A stretch of DNA of 64,000 nucleotides from Verrucomicrobiaceae bacterium UBA1938 (lineage in GTDB: Bacteria; Verrucomicrobiota; Verrucomicrobiia; Verrucomicrobiales; Verrucomicrobiaceae). Made by a program: the position numbers and the translations under genes. Location of the stretch: the NCBI GenBank assembly GCA_002336895.1, contig DDFC01000031.1, positions 124,001-188,000 on the forward strand, in the 5' to 3' direction. Shown piece after piece: positions 10,701-18,368 of this stretch (its first letter is position 1; every line of letters begins with the position of its first letter). Under the pieces are notes generated by a model. The model worked only from the letters and a program-made list of their open reading frames with translations, did no database searches and had not been told where the DNA came from.

Positions 10701-13700
10701 ACGATCAGCGCGGGAACGCTGGCGCTCTCCGGCAACGGATCTCTGGCAGACAGCAGCGATGTGAGCCTGACAGACAGCAGCAGCACGCTGGACATCTCCG
10801 CGAAGAGCGCGAGCGGCGAGACGGTGGCGGCGCTTTCCAGCGTGACCGGCTCTGCCGTGGTGCTGGGTGCGAAGAACCTGACTGCGGGAACCAACACCGA
10901 CACGACGGTGGCGGGTGTGATCAGCGGAACGGGCGGCTCGTTTACCAAAACGGGCAGCGGCACGATGACCTTTACGGCGGCTGACACCTACACTGGTGCG
11001 ACGACGATTTCCGGCGGCACGCTGGCGCTGTCTGGCGCCGGTGCGCTCTCTGATCTGAGCGCGGTGAACATCACGAGCTCGACGGGCGTGTTTGACATCT
11101 CCGGCATCACTGCTGAGAACGAGACGATCGCCTCCATCGCGGGAGTGGCGGGCAGCCAGGCGTTTCTGGGTGCGAAGAACCTGACGGTGGGAGACAGCAC
11201 GAACACGCTGATGGCCGGTGTGATCAGCGACGGCGGCATCGCGGGTGGAACGGGCGGCTCTCTGACGAAGCAGGGCGGCGGCAAACTGACGCTCTCTGGA
11301 GCGAACACCTACACGGGTGACACCGTGGTGAATGCGGGCACGCTGGAAACCTCCGGCAATGAGCGGATCGACAACCCCTCGGATTTGATCGTGGCCTCCG
11401 GTGCGACCTTCCGCCTGGGCGGCAATGAGACGCTGAGCAGCATCTCCGGCGCAGGCAGCATCGACCTGCAGTCCAACACGCTGGCGACGTATTCGAATGT
11501 GGACACGGTTTTCTCGGGTGTGATCAGCGGCACGGATTCCTCGATCCTGAGCAAGACTGGCAGCGGGAAGCTGACGCTCTCCGGAGCCAACACCTACACG
11601 GGCACGACAAACTTCAACGGCGGCAGCATCGACCTGAGCGGCAGCCTGGAGAGCAAGACGGTGAACGTGGCGGCGAGTGTGATCATGGACAGCAAGGCGG
11701 GCGGCCTTTCCTCCGCTGCGGATCTGTACAACAACGGCACGATCAACCTGGGCAGCACGGATGACACGGTGAACAGCTACACGAGCACGGGAACGATCAA
11801 CGGCCCGGGCAAGCTGAACGCGCTGAACTACAACCTGAACGACGGCTCTGTGGTGAACACGGGGCTGGGCAGCGGAACGCTGACGACGAACGGCCTGGTG
11901 AACCTGAACGCGACGAGCGCTGCGGCGAACGTGGTGATCAACGCACTGAGCACGCTGAACCTGAATGCGCCTGAGCTGATCCTGAACAGCGCGACGGTGA
12001 CGGTGAACGGGGTGCTGAACCTGAACTACACGGGCGGTGCGGAGACGATCCAGACGCTGCTGGGATCCGGCACGGTGCGTACGAACGGCAACCAGCTGAT
12101 CGTGTCCAACGGCGGCAGCTTTACCGGTGTGATCGACGCACCGACCACGGACCTCACCATTGGTGGCGGCGGTGGCGGCGGCTCGCTGACGCTGGGCAGC
12201 GGCACCACGACGACGCAGAACACGGAGATCGACAACGGGCTGATCATTGGCAACGGAGCAACGCTGAACAGCACGACGATCACGATTGCCAATGGCAGCG
12301 TGCTGGATCTGAGCGGAGGCGGGACGATCAACTTCACGACGCTGACGAGCCTGGACAGAACGGGTGGTGTGATCAACATCGGCAGCCATGACTTCATCCT
12401 GCCGGCGGGATCGACGATCTCCGGGAACATCACGTTCATCGGCACGGGCAATGTGATCATTCTGGGCACGGTATCTCCCGGCTTCTCTCCCGGTGTGCTG
12501 AACATGACCGGCTTTGGCCTGAGCCCAGCACTGACCGGCACCTACAATGCGCAGCTGGCCGGACTCGGCGGCGTGGGCGGCACGGACTTTGACCAGGTGC
12601 AGATCGCCGCAGGTGCGACGCTGACCATCGGTGGAACGCTGAACGTGGGCGGGTATGGCGGATTCATCCCGAAACAGGGAGACTCCTTCCAGATCATCTC
12701 CGGACCTGGCGGTGCGGTGCCGATCAACCACCTGACGGGCACGTTTACGACGGTGACGTTTGATCCGACTGGCAGCGGCCCGGTGAATCCGGACTCGGCG
12801 GGATTTGTATTCGACGTGAACACAGGAGCCATGACCGCGACGGGTCTGAACAGCACGACGGACACGTTTGCTGATCTCGGGACCACGGCGAACCAGCGTG
12901 CTGCTGCGGCTGCGATCTTCAATGCGGCCTGGGTGGGGCAGAACCAGATCGACTCGTCCACCACGGCGGGCAAGCTGGCGCTGCAGATCACGGATGCGAC
13001 GGGGGGCTCCTCCGCCGATCTGGCGCGCTACACGCCTGAGTACTATGGCTCCCTGGCGGACTACGCCTTCATGGGCAACCAGGTGCTGGTGCGCAGCGTG
13101 CAGGACCGTGTGTCTCCGATGAGCTACGTGCCGAGCCAGCTGGACGAAGACCGGCTGAGCCAGGTGCCTGAGGTGATGTCGTTCTTCACGGGCTACACCT
13201 ATGCCAACCTGAACACGGCGGATGGTGCCAAGGGAACGCGCAATGACTACTACGCGGGTGTGAACCTGCTGGCGTCGGAAGACTATGTGTTTGGCATCGC
13301 GGGAAGCGGCAGCCAGGGCAGCATCAAGGCTGCGCTGGGCAGCGCGAAGTCCGACGGCTGGGGAGTGATGGCGTTTGGCCGCTATGTGGTGGCGAAGAGC
13401 TTCACGTTCTTTGGCAGCTTCGGCTTCAACGAGCAGAACATGGACACAACGCGCCAGACGGTGAACGGCACGGTGAAGGGCGGCACGGACGTGACGAGCT
13501 ACGTGGGCTTCCTGGGTGTGCAGTACAAGGGCTGGCGAGTGGGTGGTGTGTCGATAGCACCACGCGTGTCGCTGAGCTACTCGCACTCGCATGTGGCGGG
13601 CTTTACAGAAACGGGAGCGATCGACGCACTCAACGTGGGCGGGTACAACAACAACCGGTTCATGGGAGAGGCGGGCGTGTCCGCACTGTGGAGCACGGAC

Positions 13701-13970
13701 ATCGGCGGCCATGCGCTGAATGTGGAACTGGCGGCCTCCGTGCAGCAGTACTTCATCAACACGAAGAGCCAGATGGGGCTGAGCGTGGCGACGGTGCCAT
13801 CAGCAAGCTACGGGATGAACTTTGCGAAGACGGGCAGCACGCAGGGCGTGGTGCAGCTGAACGCAGGGTATGACATCACGAAGACGCTGACGGGCTACCT
13901 GGGCTATGAAGGCCACTATGGCAGCCAGACGACGCAGTATGCGAAGGCCGGCATCCGGGCCAATTTCTAG
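7770..13970 (+). CDS. Gly-rich autotransporter, longer paralogue with expanded passenger repeats
   Basis: This 2066-residue paralogue of the upstream protein follows the same plan: signal peptide, shared LQNFSTHGGDGSGGGAG segment, a GGxGG-rich domain to about nt 9200, a passenger, and a C-terminal barrel ending KAGIRANF. The extra length, 509 residues over the gene as numbered from ATG 2687, is close to five passenger repeats of about 102 residues at nt 10054-11593. Each starts near ANTYTGATTI and ends near GSFTKTGSGKLTL, typical of PATR passenger-associated transport repeats. The barrel-coding DNA (about 13010-13970) is nearly identical to that of the first gene. Only one frame-consistent ATG (7770) precedes the signal peptide, and no Shine-Dalgarno is evident. 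The passenger function is unknown. Confidence 0.88.
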   Translation: MKRKHSHYKKIPQAALAAVLSLHLALPPKTVADVLPGTILTGSNSITSANADSSGIINGNSSTGYFVGAGSLTISDVTLQNFSTHGGDGSGGGAGMGGALFINSGATVTLNNVNFLSNNVQGGNGGVGQYGGSLNNLFNTGTAATSGSSGYTPPYDLLADINGANGSRGGNGANSTVGFGGAGGNGSDGTHGGSSSPLLLAAVVAATIDLTAGTTQTAADAANPLTANVAAGDAAEVAVKVINLASAIAAVVSFDTALAMGQIGYGGTAGSGGQGGSSAFGFGGAPGGSGGDGGSGGQPGIGSLLVGVGGAAGGDAGSGGSGGMGGFGAGGGAGGAGGTGGAGATWGLPSALLPVTGDQGSVSTTPAYYDQVTRHVGEDDQGNPVQNTNPAGANYNTTASYYTERTVNGTYHPAVTTVTNPTASFSGWSELSGSRPNGLDGSGGTGGAGGFGGGAGASGSGYNTLSGGGSGGSGYGGAIFVRNGATLHITGNALFDNNGARGGQGQNGTGNNATDGASGIGVGTDIFLMKGATLQLDPGAGHTITFNGNPYNTSIADDSASSIIPSGGTSKIPSGSGADVYIQSGLVQFNGANVYSGQTIIQGGTLQATDGTGIYWDSNINIAGTPTSDAVLMADGTEGSITRFVGTQSNRLQWTGSGGFAAVNGDLTVNLSNGQTMKWAANSFVPNNNALVFGSVYATNKVLFQNNINLNNDNRSILVMANDATLSGTTANVDYAVLGGVISNGSLTLGDATHKGTVVLTGANTYTGATTVNGGGLALASAGSLVNTMALTLANGTSFDISGLIATGQTLASLNAGTSTTVSLGAKNLTVGDSSNMTVAGVISDGGIYGGTGGSLTKQGSGTLTLTAANTYTGATTISAGTLALTGSGALADTSAVNLTGASSTFDISGISASGETIGSIAGVSGSSAILGSKKLTAGGTSDTTMAGVISGNGGSFTKTGSGKLTLTAANTYTGATTISAGTLALSGNGSLADSSDVSLTDSSSTLDISAKSASGETVAALSSVTGSAVVLGAKNLTAGTNTDTTVAGVISGTGGSFTKTGSGTMTFTAADTYTGATTISGGTLALSGAGALSDLSAVNITSSTGVFDISGITAENETIASIAGVAGSQAFLGAKNLTVGDSTNTLMAGVISDGGIAGGTGGSLTKQGGGKLTLSGANTYTGDTVVNAGTLETSGNERIDNPSDLIVASGATFRLGGNETLSSISGAGSIDLQSNTLATYSNVDTVFSGVISGTDSSILSKTGSGKLTLSGANTYTGTTNFNGGSIDLSGSLESKTVNVAASVIMDSKAGGLSSAADLYNNGTINLGSTDDTVNSYTSTGTINGPGKLNALNYNLNDGSVVNTGLGSGTLTTNGLVNLNATSAAANVVINALSTLNLNAPELILNSATVTVNGVLNLNYTGGAETIQTLLGSGTVRTNGNQLIVSNGGSFTGVIDAPTTDLTIGGGGGGGSLTLGSGTTTTQNTEIDNGLIIGNGATLNSTTITIANGSVLDLSGGGTINFTTLTSLDRTGGVINIGSHDFILPAGSTISGNITFIGTGNVIILGTVSPGFSPGVLNMTGFGLSPALTGTYNAQLAGLGGVGGTDFDQVQIAAGATLTIGGTLNVGGYGGFIPKQGDSFQIISGPGGAVPINHLTGTFTTVTFDPTGSGPVNPDSAGFVFDVNTGAMTATGLNSTTDTFADLGTTANQRAAAAAIFNAAWVGQNQIDSSTTAGKLALQITDATGGSSADLARYTPEYYGSLADYAFMGNQVLVRSVQDRVSPMSYVPSQLDEDRLSQVPEVMSFFTGYTYANLNTADGAKGTRNDYYAGVNLLASEDYVFGIAGSGSQGSIKAALGSAKSDGWGVMAFGRYVVAKSFTFFGSFGFNEQNMDTTRQTVNGTVKGGTDVTSYVGFLGVQYKGWRVGGVSIAPRVSLSYSHSHVAGFTETGAIDALNVGGYNNNRFMGEAGVSALWSTDIGGHALNVELAASVQQYFINTKSQMGLSVATVPSASYGMNFAKTGSTQGVVQLNAGYDITKTLTGYLGYEGHYGSQTTQYAKAGIRANF
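10054..11593 (+). repeat. Five tandem PATR repeats of about 300 bp inside the autotransporter gene
   Basis: The ANTYTG motif recurs at about 10054, 10375, 10678, 10981, 11299 and again at 11584, so the spacing is 285-321 bases. Protein units are 95-107 residues and alternate a TYTGATTI…GTLAL strand region, an FDISG segment, an AKNLTVGD segment and GVIS..GGSxTKxGSG. The first autotransporter gene has only the final unit. The array is coding and in frame, not a CRISPR or IS. Confidence 0.9.
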
Positions 13971-13982
13971 CCGTGTGTGTCT

Positions 13983-14032
13983 CTCCGCCGCCGTGTGAGG
14001 ATGGACTTTGGGTCATCTGACCGGCGGTGGAG
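13983..14032 (+). repeat. Long-range hairpin after the second autotransporter gene
   Basis: CTCCGCCGCCG (13983-13993) and CGGCGGTGGAG (14022-14032) pair over 11 bases with one G-U type mismatch. It lies 12 bases after the stop codon and before the terminator at 14057, mirroring the arrangement behind the first autotransporter gene. Confidence 0.45.
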
Positions 14033-14056
14033 GGAATGGCAGAGAATCCAGCAATG

Positions 14057-14093
14057 ACAGGCGCGGTCTTTTGAGGCCGCGCCTGTTTTATTT
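14057..14093 (+). terminator. Rho-independent terminator
   Basis: ACAGGCGCGGTC (14057-14068) pairs with GGCCGCGCCTGT (14075-14086) around a 6-base loop, and TTTTATTT follows. The stem core CAGGCGCG is the same as in the terminator after the first autotransporter gene, so the terminator was probably duplicated with the gene. Confidence 0.8.
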
Positions 14094-14107
14094 GAGCGAG
14101 GGGAAGA

Positions 14108-17100
14108 CTACTTTTTGAGCAGCTTCTTCACGGCTTCGGCGATCTTTTCCGCGCCGTCTGACTCGTAGCCGGTTTTGACGTAGGCGACTTTGCCGTCGGG
14201 GCCGATGACGACGGTGTGGGGGATGCCTTCGACGCCGAAACTCTGGCCGACGCGCTGGCTGGCATCGAGAGCGACATCGAGCTTCCAGCCGCGGGTTTCG
14301 AGGAAGGATTTCACGGTGTCCTTGTCCTCGGCCTGATTGACGCCGATGAAGCGGACCTGCTTGGGATCGAAAGAGGACATGGAGTCGATCAACGAGGGGA
14401 GAGACTTGATGCAGGGGCCGCACCAGGTGGCCCAGAAGTCGAGGACGATGACTTTGCCCTTTTCAGCGGAGAGATCGAAGTCTTCGCCAGAAAGGAGGGG
14501 GAGCTTGAAGGGCTTGGCGTCCTGATTGAGCAGCGGGGAGCTCTGGCCGCCGGATTCGGGGAGGACGGGCTCGGGGGCGAATTTGAGCTTCCAGTCGCGG
14601 AGGGCGAGCATGGCTGAGCTGTCGGGCGGAGAGGTGCTGCGGATGGTGTGAATCTGATCGAGCGGCACGTGGCATTCGCCGAGGGTGGGGCTGGAGCCGA
14701 AGACGGAGTCTTCGGCGAAGCGGGTGACTTTGAGGCCGAGGCGTCCGCCGTTGTTGAGGAGCAGCCAGTGGGTGATGACGGGAGGAGCGCCCTCCTGGTC
14801 GCGGGCTTCGAAGGCGGCGCTGACGGCATCGACGGGTTTGATGAGCCAGACGGCGGCTTTCACGCGATCCCGAGGGACCTGGATGGTTTCGAGGCCGGAG
14901 CGGACGGAGAAGTGGTCGGCGGTGGCGGCTTCGATCACGCCGCGGAGGATGTCTCCATTGGCGGCGAGCAGCGCGTGGCGAGGAGGATCCTCCTTGCGGA
15001 AGCGCGGGACGGTGAGTGCGTGCTCCCGGGCCAGCGTATTGACGACAGGGGCGGCCACGCGGCCGGGGGTGATGCGAGCGCTGAAGGAGCTGATGCTGAG
15101 CTGGCGTTCGCCATTTCCCCAGAGATTGAAAGGCTCCAGGATGAAGCCGAGGCCGGAGCGCATTTTGGGATTGAGGATGATCTTGCGCGCGGAGACGCCA
15201 TTGAAGAAGACTTCGAGGGAGTTTTCCGTGATGGCGATGCGCACGGGGGTGGCGCCTTTGGTGCGGAGGCGGAACTGGCGGTCCATCTGATTGCCGGAGG
15301 ATTCGACTCCGAAGCAGACCTCGCTGCCGATGTGGGCGAAGAGAAGATTGGTGCTGGGAGAGGAGGTGCTGACGCCATCGCAGAAGAGACGGGCACGGAG
15401 CGCGGAGAAGCTGCTGTTTTGAAGCGTGAAGCTGATCTCATGCACCTGCATGAGGGAGGGGTGGGCCCAGGAGCCGCCGGGTTCGAATTCGATGCCCGCA
15501 TTGCCATTGCGCTTGATGGACTTGGAGTCGCCACGCACCTGCTGCCAGCCGGGGTCTTCAAAGCCGTCGAGCTTCAAGGATTCGCCGCCGAACTGAATGG
15601 CGAAGAGCCTGTCTGCGGAGAGATGCCTGGTGGAGGAGAGCTGGGAGTCGAGGTCGATCTGCCTGGAGTCAATGGCACGCAATTTGCCGGGGAGAACATC
15701 GCCCTCCTGAAGATAAAAGAGGGCGTCTGTGGAGGCGGCGAGGTGAGCGGGTGCGGCGCGGGTGACTTCGATTTCCCCGGCGCTGACGAGGGGGACGGGC
15801 TTGATGCCGCCGACCGGCTTCCAGCGTGGCTGGGCTTCGCCGCCTGCATGGAGGGAGCCGTGGAGGGTGTTCTTGCCGATGGTGAGCCTGTCAAAGGAGC
15901 CGAGAGCAGGCTGGCCGTCCGAGGCAGGTTTGGAACCACTGAAGTCGAGGTGGTGAAGCGCGGAGATTTTGAACTGCACGGGCTTTTCAGAGAAGGTGGT
16001 CTTGAAGGAGGCGACCTCATTGCGCACATGGAGCAGGGTGCCGCAGATCCATTCGCCATCGGTGAACCACATCTCCGTGAGAGGTGGAGATGCCTGATGG
16101 AAGGGAGAGGACCTGGAGGCGAGCTCGAGAACGAGAATTTTATCCCAGGGGACGCGAGTCTCCTTTCCGCCGTGCTCGCGCAGGGTCACGAAGTCAGCGT
16201 CTGCGCTGACGGGGGATGCTTTCAGGAAGCGGCCGTCCGTGAGACCGGCACGGGGATGCACGCTGGTGATGTCTGCGGGGAGCCTGCCATCCCATGCGCG
16301 GATGCGAAGGTCTTCGAGGGTGAGATCGGGGCCTTTGTTGAGCAAGCTGAAGCCCGGGGTGGCGGCTTCCTTCTTGCTGGCGGGCTGACCATCACGAGCC
16401 TGCTGGATGGCGTCGATTTGAGCCTGGGCGGCCTCTTTGACGGCACCGACCAAGACGCCGAAAATGCCGCCGGCACCGGCATTGACCGCCGGTGCTTTTT
16501 CCCCGGCCGGTTTGGCGGGCGGCTCCACGGCTGCATCCACAGCCGGCTTGCGTGTTTCCAGGAGCTTGCGCCCGTCCGAGCCATAGACGGCGCAGAAGCC
16601 GGTGGCGCGATTCCAGAAGAGAGTCAGTGTCAGGTGGCGGGTGTCGTTTCCGAGCTTCTGGATGCTTTCGAAGACACGACCTTGGAGGACAAGATCGTCG
16701 ATCCAGGTCTCCACGATCATGCGCTGGCCGCCGGGTGCATCGAGCTGGATTTTGAATTCCGGGCGCGCAGAGGAGCGCAGGCTGACCAGCATCTCCATTT
16801 GTTCAGGGAGCTGAAGAGGGAGGGTGGCGGAGCGATTCCAGCCTGCCTGCTGAAGGGAGGCGCCGGGCGCCATGCGCCAGAGCTTCTGGCTGCGGGTGCT
16901 GTTTGAGGCGGGCGGCTCCGTCCAGCCGCTGGTGCCGGCGAGGGCGGGGAGAGGAGCGCCGGGCACCTTGAGGTGATGGATGCTGACGATGGTGTCCCGC
17001 AAGATCCTGATGCTGCCAGCACGCGCAGATTTGAAGCCGAGGGTTCTGGCATCGAGGCTGGTGATGGAGCCATAGAGGCAGCTGCCATCGACGAGGCAGA

Positions 17101-17332
17101 TGCTGAAGGGCTCGTCAGTTTTGGAGTCAGTATTGAAGCGGTTGACGCGCCTGAGGACATCGAGGCTGACTTCAAAGTCCTCGCTGAACATGGGGGAGCG
17201 CCAGATGACGTGGCCGTCTTCAGCGCCGACGAAGTGGCCGCCGATGCTCTCGCCATTCCGCCAGTGCAGATCGGAGGCGCAAACGGGGAGAGCCGCCAGG
17301 ATGAGGGCGAGGATGGAGCGGCTAGCGTTCAT
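14108..17332 (-). CDS. Large secreted protein with C-terminal TlpA-like thioredoxin domain
   Basis: This 1074-residue protein begins with a signal peptide (MNASRSILALILAALPVCAS), so it acts outside the cytoplasm. The last 140 residues or so are a TlpA/ResA-type redoxin: VIVLDFWATWCGPC carries the WCGPC redox motif, and GIPHT supplies the cis-Pro loop. The remaining 900 residues are beta-rich, with repeated DSRQI/SLDARTL-like strand segments and no family I can name. The first 11 bases overlap the end of the terpenoid-cyclase-fold gene, indicating translational coupling. It is the last gene of the moxR-led run, so a thiol-disulfide role in the envelope is inferred. Confidence 0.85.
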   Translation of the reverse strand: MNASRSILALILAALPVCASDLHWRNGESIGGHFVGAEDGHVIWRSPMFSEDFEVSLDVLRRVNRFNTDSKTDEPFSICLVDGSCLYGSITSLDARTLGFKSARAGSIRILRDTIVSIHHLKVPGAPLPALAGTSGWTEPPASNSTRSQKLWRMAPGASLQQAGWNRSATLPLQLPEQMEMLVSLRSSARPEFKIQLDAPGGQRMIVETWIDDLVLQGRVFESIQKLGNDTRHLTLTLFWNRATGFCAVYGSDGRKLLETRKPAVDAAVEPPAKPAGEKAPAVNAGAGGIFGVLVGAVKEAAQAQIDAIQQARDGQPASKKEAATPGFSLLNKGPDLTLEDLRIRAWDGRLPADITSVHPRAGLTDGRFLKASPVSADADFVTLREHGGKETRVPWDKILVLELASRSSPFHQASPPLTEMWFTDGEWICGTLLHVRNEVASFKTTFSEKPVQFKISALHHLDFSGSKPASDGQPALGSFDRLTIGKNTLHGSLHAGGEAQPRWKPVGGIKPVPLVSAGEIEVTRAAPAHLAASTDALFYLQEGDVLPGKLRAIDSRQIDLDSQLSSTRHLSADRLFAIQFGGESLKLDGFEDPGWQQVRGDSKSIKRNGNAGIEFEPGGSWAHPSLMQVHEISFTLQNSSFSALRARLFCDGVSTSSPSTNLLFAHIGSEVCFGVESSGNQMDRQFRLRTKGATPVRIAITENSLEVFFNGVSARKIILNPKMRSGLGFILEPFNLWGNGERQLSISSFSARITPGRVAAPVVNTLAREHALTVPRFRKEDPPRHALLAANGDILRGVIEAATADHFSVRSGLETIQVPRDRVKAAVWLIKPVDAVSAAFEARDQEGAPPVITHWLLLNNGGRLGLKVTRFAEDSVFGSSPTLGECHVPLDQIHTIRSTSPPDSSAMLALRDWKLKFAPEPVLPESGGQSSPLLNQDAKPFKLPLLSGEDFDLSAEKGKVIVLDFWATWCGPCIKSLPSLIDSMSSFDPKQVRFIGVNQAEDKDTVKSFLETRGWKLDVALDASQRVGQSFGVEGIPHTVVIGPDGKVAYVKTGYESDGAEKIAEAVKKLLKK

Positions 17333-18368
17333 AGATGGGCAGGAAGCGGTAGTTCAATCCCAGGGCCAGAAGCGACATGCCGGTCTCGTAAGCGCTGTTG
17401 CTAAAGCTGCCGTCTGAAGCCTGGGACTCCCCCAGAGTGCGAGCGATGGCAGCATTCCACTTCTGCCATGAGGCGTAGTCCCCCTGGAAGAGCGCCTGGG
17501 CCATGTAGTAGCGGAAGTATTCCTTGTAGGTGCCTTCGCTGTGCTCAAGGCGCTCGGTAATGTGCTTGAGAGTGGCGGCGAACTCCTCGCTGTCCTTGTG
17601 CTTGGAAACGGCGGAGACGAGAGTGGCGATGGCGCTGCGGTTCATGGACTCGCCGAAGCCGCCGAAGCCCCCGGTGTAAGCCACGCTGCCATCCTTGCTG
17701 GTGCTGCGCTTCATGTATTCGAGAGCGGTGTCGATGACCTCATCCGGGACGGACATGCCTGCATTGCGCGCGGCGAGCAGGCCCATCAACACGGCGCCGG
17801 TGACAGAGGTGTCAGCGTCTGTGGAGCTGGGAGTGTAGCGCCAGCCCCCCCAGCGATTGGTCTTCTGCGAACTGCTGGCGCAGCGGATGGCGAGGTCGAG
17901 CGACTGAGCGATGGTGCGGACGGGTTTGCCGCCCTCCCAAAGCAGAGACTCATCCACTGCGCCGTAGGCTTCTGAAAGCGAGAGCATGGCAAAGCCGTGG
18001 TGGTACATGCTATTGGGGAGGTAGCCGCTGCCTGCATCCTGACTGCGGATGATGGCGCGGAGAGCGCGGCGGATGTTGGGAGCGTAGCGGCCGAAGTTTG
18101 GGTCTTCGCCGCTGGCGAGAAAGGCCATGAGGCAGATGCCATTGATGCCAGCGCCGTCGTGCCCACCCTGCCAGCCGCCATCGTCGCTCTGTTTGGAGGC
18201 GAGCCAGGCGAGGCCGCGCTCATAGACTGTCTCCACCTCCTGGGGAATGGCCCCGCCGAAGCGGAGGGAGGGATCCTGGGCAGTGGCTGAACCGATGATG
18301 AGGCAGCATGAGGTGGCCAGGATGAAGAGCCGAGCAGAGAGAGACAGGTGGAGCAGGTTATTCTTCAT
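17322..18368 (-). CDS. Secreted protein with terpenoid-cyclase / prenyltransferase-type alpha-alpha barrel repeats
   Basis: The protein has 348 residues with an N-terminal hydrophobic export signal. QSDDGGWQGG, GGWRYTPSS, SKDGSVAYTG and QASDGSFSN are the QxxDGGW/F-type turns of the squalene-cyclase/prenyltransferase alpha6-alpha6 fold. It lacks a recognisable DxDD catalytic motif, so it is probably not a cyclase. Such secreted homologues are common in Planctomycetes and Verrucomicrobiota, often beside MoxR/vWA genes. Both ends overlap neighbours by 11 bases. The role is unknown; ligand or protein binding in the periplasm is an inference. Confidence 0.82.
   Translation of the reverse strand: MKNNLLHLSLSARLFILATSCCLIIGSATAQDPSLRFGGAIPQEVETVYERGLAWLASKQSDDGGWQGGHDGAGINGICLMAFLASGEDPNFGRYAPNIRRALRAIIRSQDAGSGYLPNSMYHHGFAMLSLSEAYGAVDESLLWEGGKPVRTIAQSLDLAIRCASSSQKTNRWGGWRYTPSSTDADTSVTGAVLMGLLAARNAGMSVPDEVIDTALEYMKRSTSKDGSVAYTGGFGGFGESMNRSAIATLVSAVSKHKDSEEFAATLKHITERLEHSEGTYKEYFRYYMAQALFQGDYASWQKWNAAIARTLGESQASDGSFSNSAYETGMSLLALGLNYRFLPIYER

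Noticed and set aside
10054..11593. Regular 300-bp repeats considered as a CRISPR or IS array.
   Set aside because: Units are too long and too variable for CRISPR, stay in frame, and translate as PATR passenger repeats.
9915..13712. A 1265-codon open frame on the minus strand inside the second autotransporter gene.
   Set aside because: It is the antisense of Thr/Asn/Gly-rich repeat coding DNA. The product is Arg/His/Ala-rich without any domain, and the plus-strand frame has a signal peptide and barrel.
14648..16906. A 752-codon plus-strand open frame opposite the TlpA-ended gene.
   Set aside because: Gly/Ala/Glu-rich shadow of high-GC codons; the minus frame has a signal peptide and a WCGPC redoxin domain.
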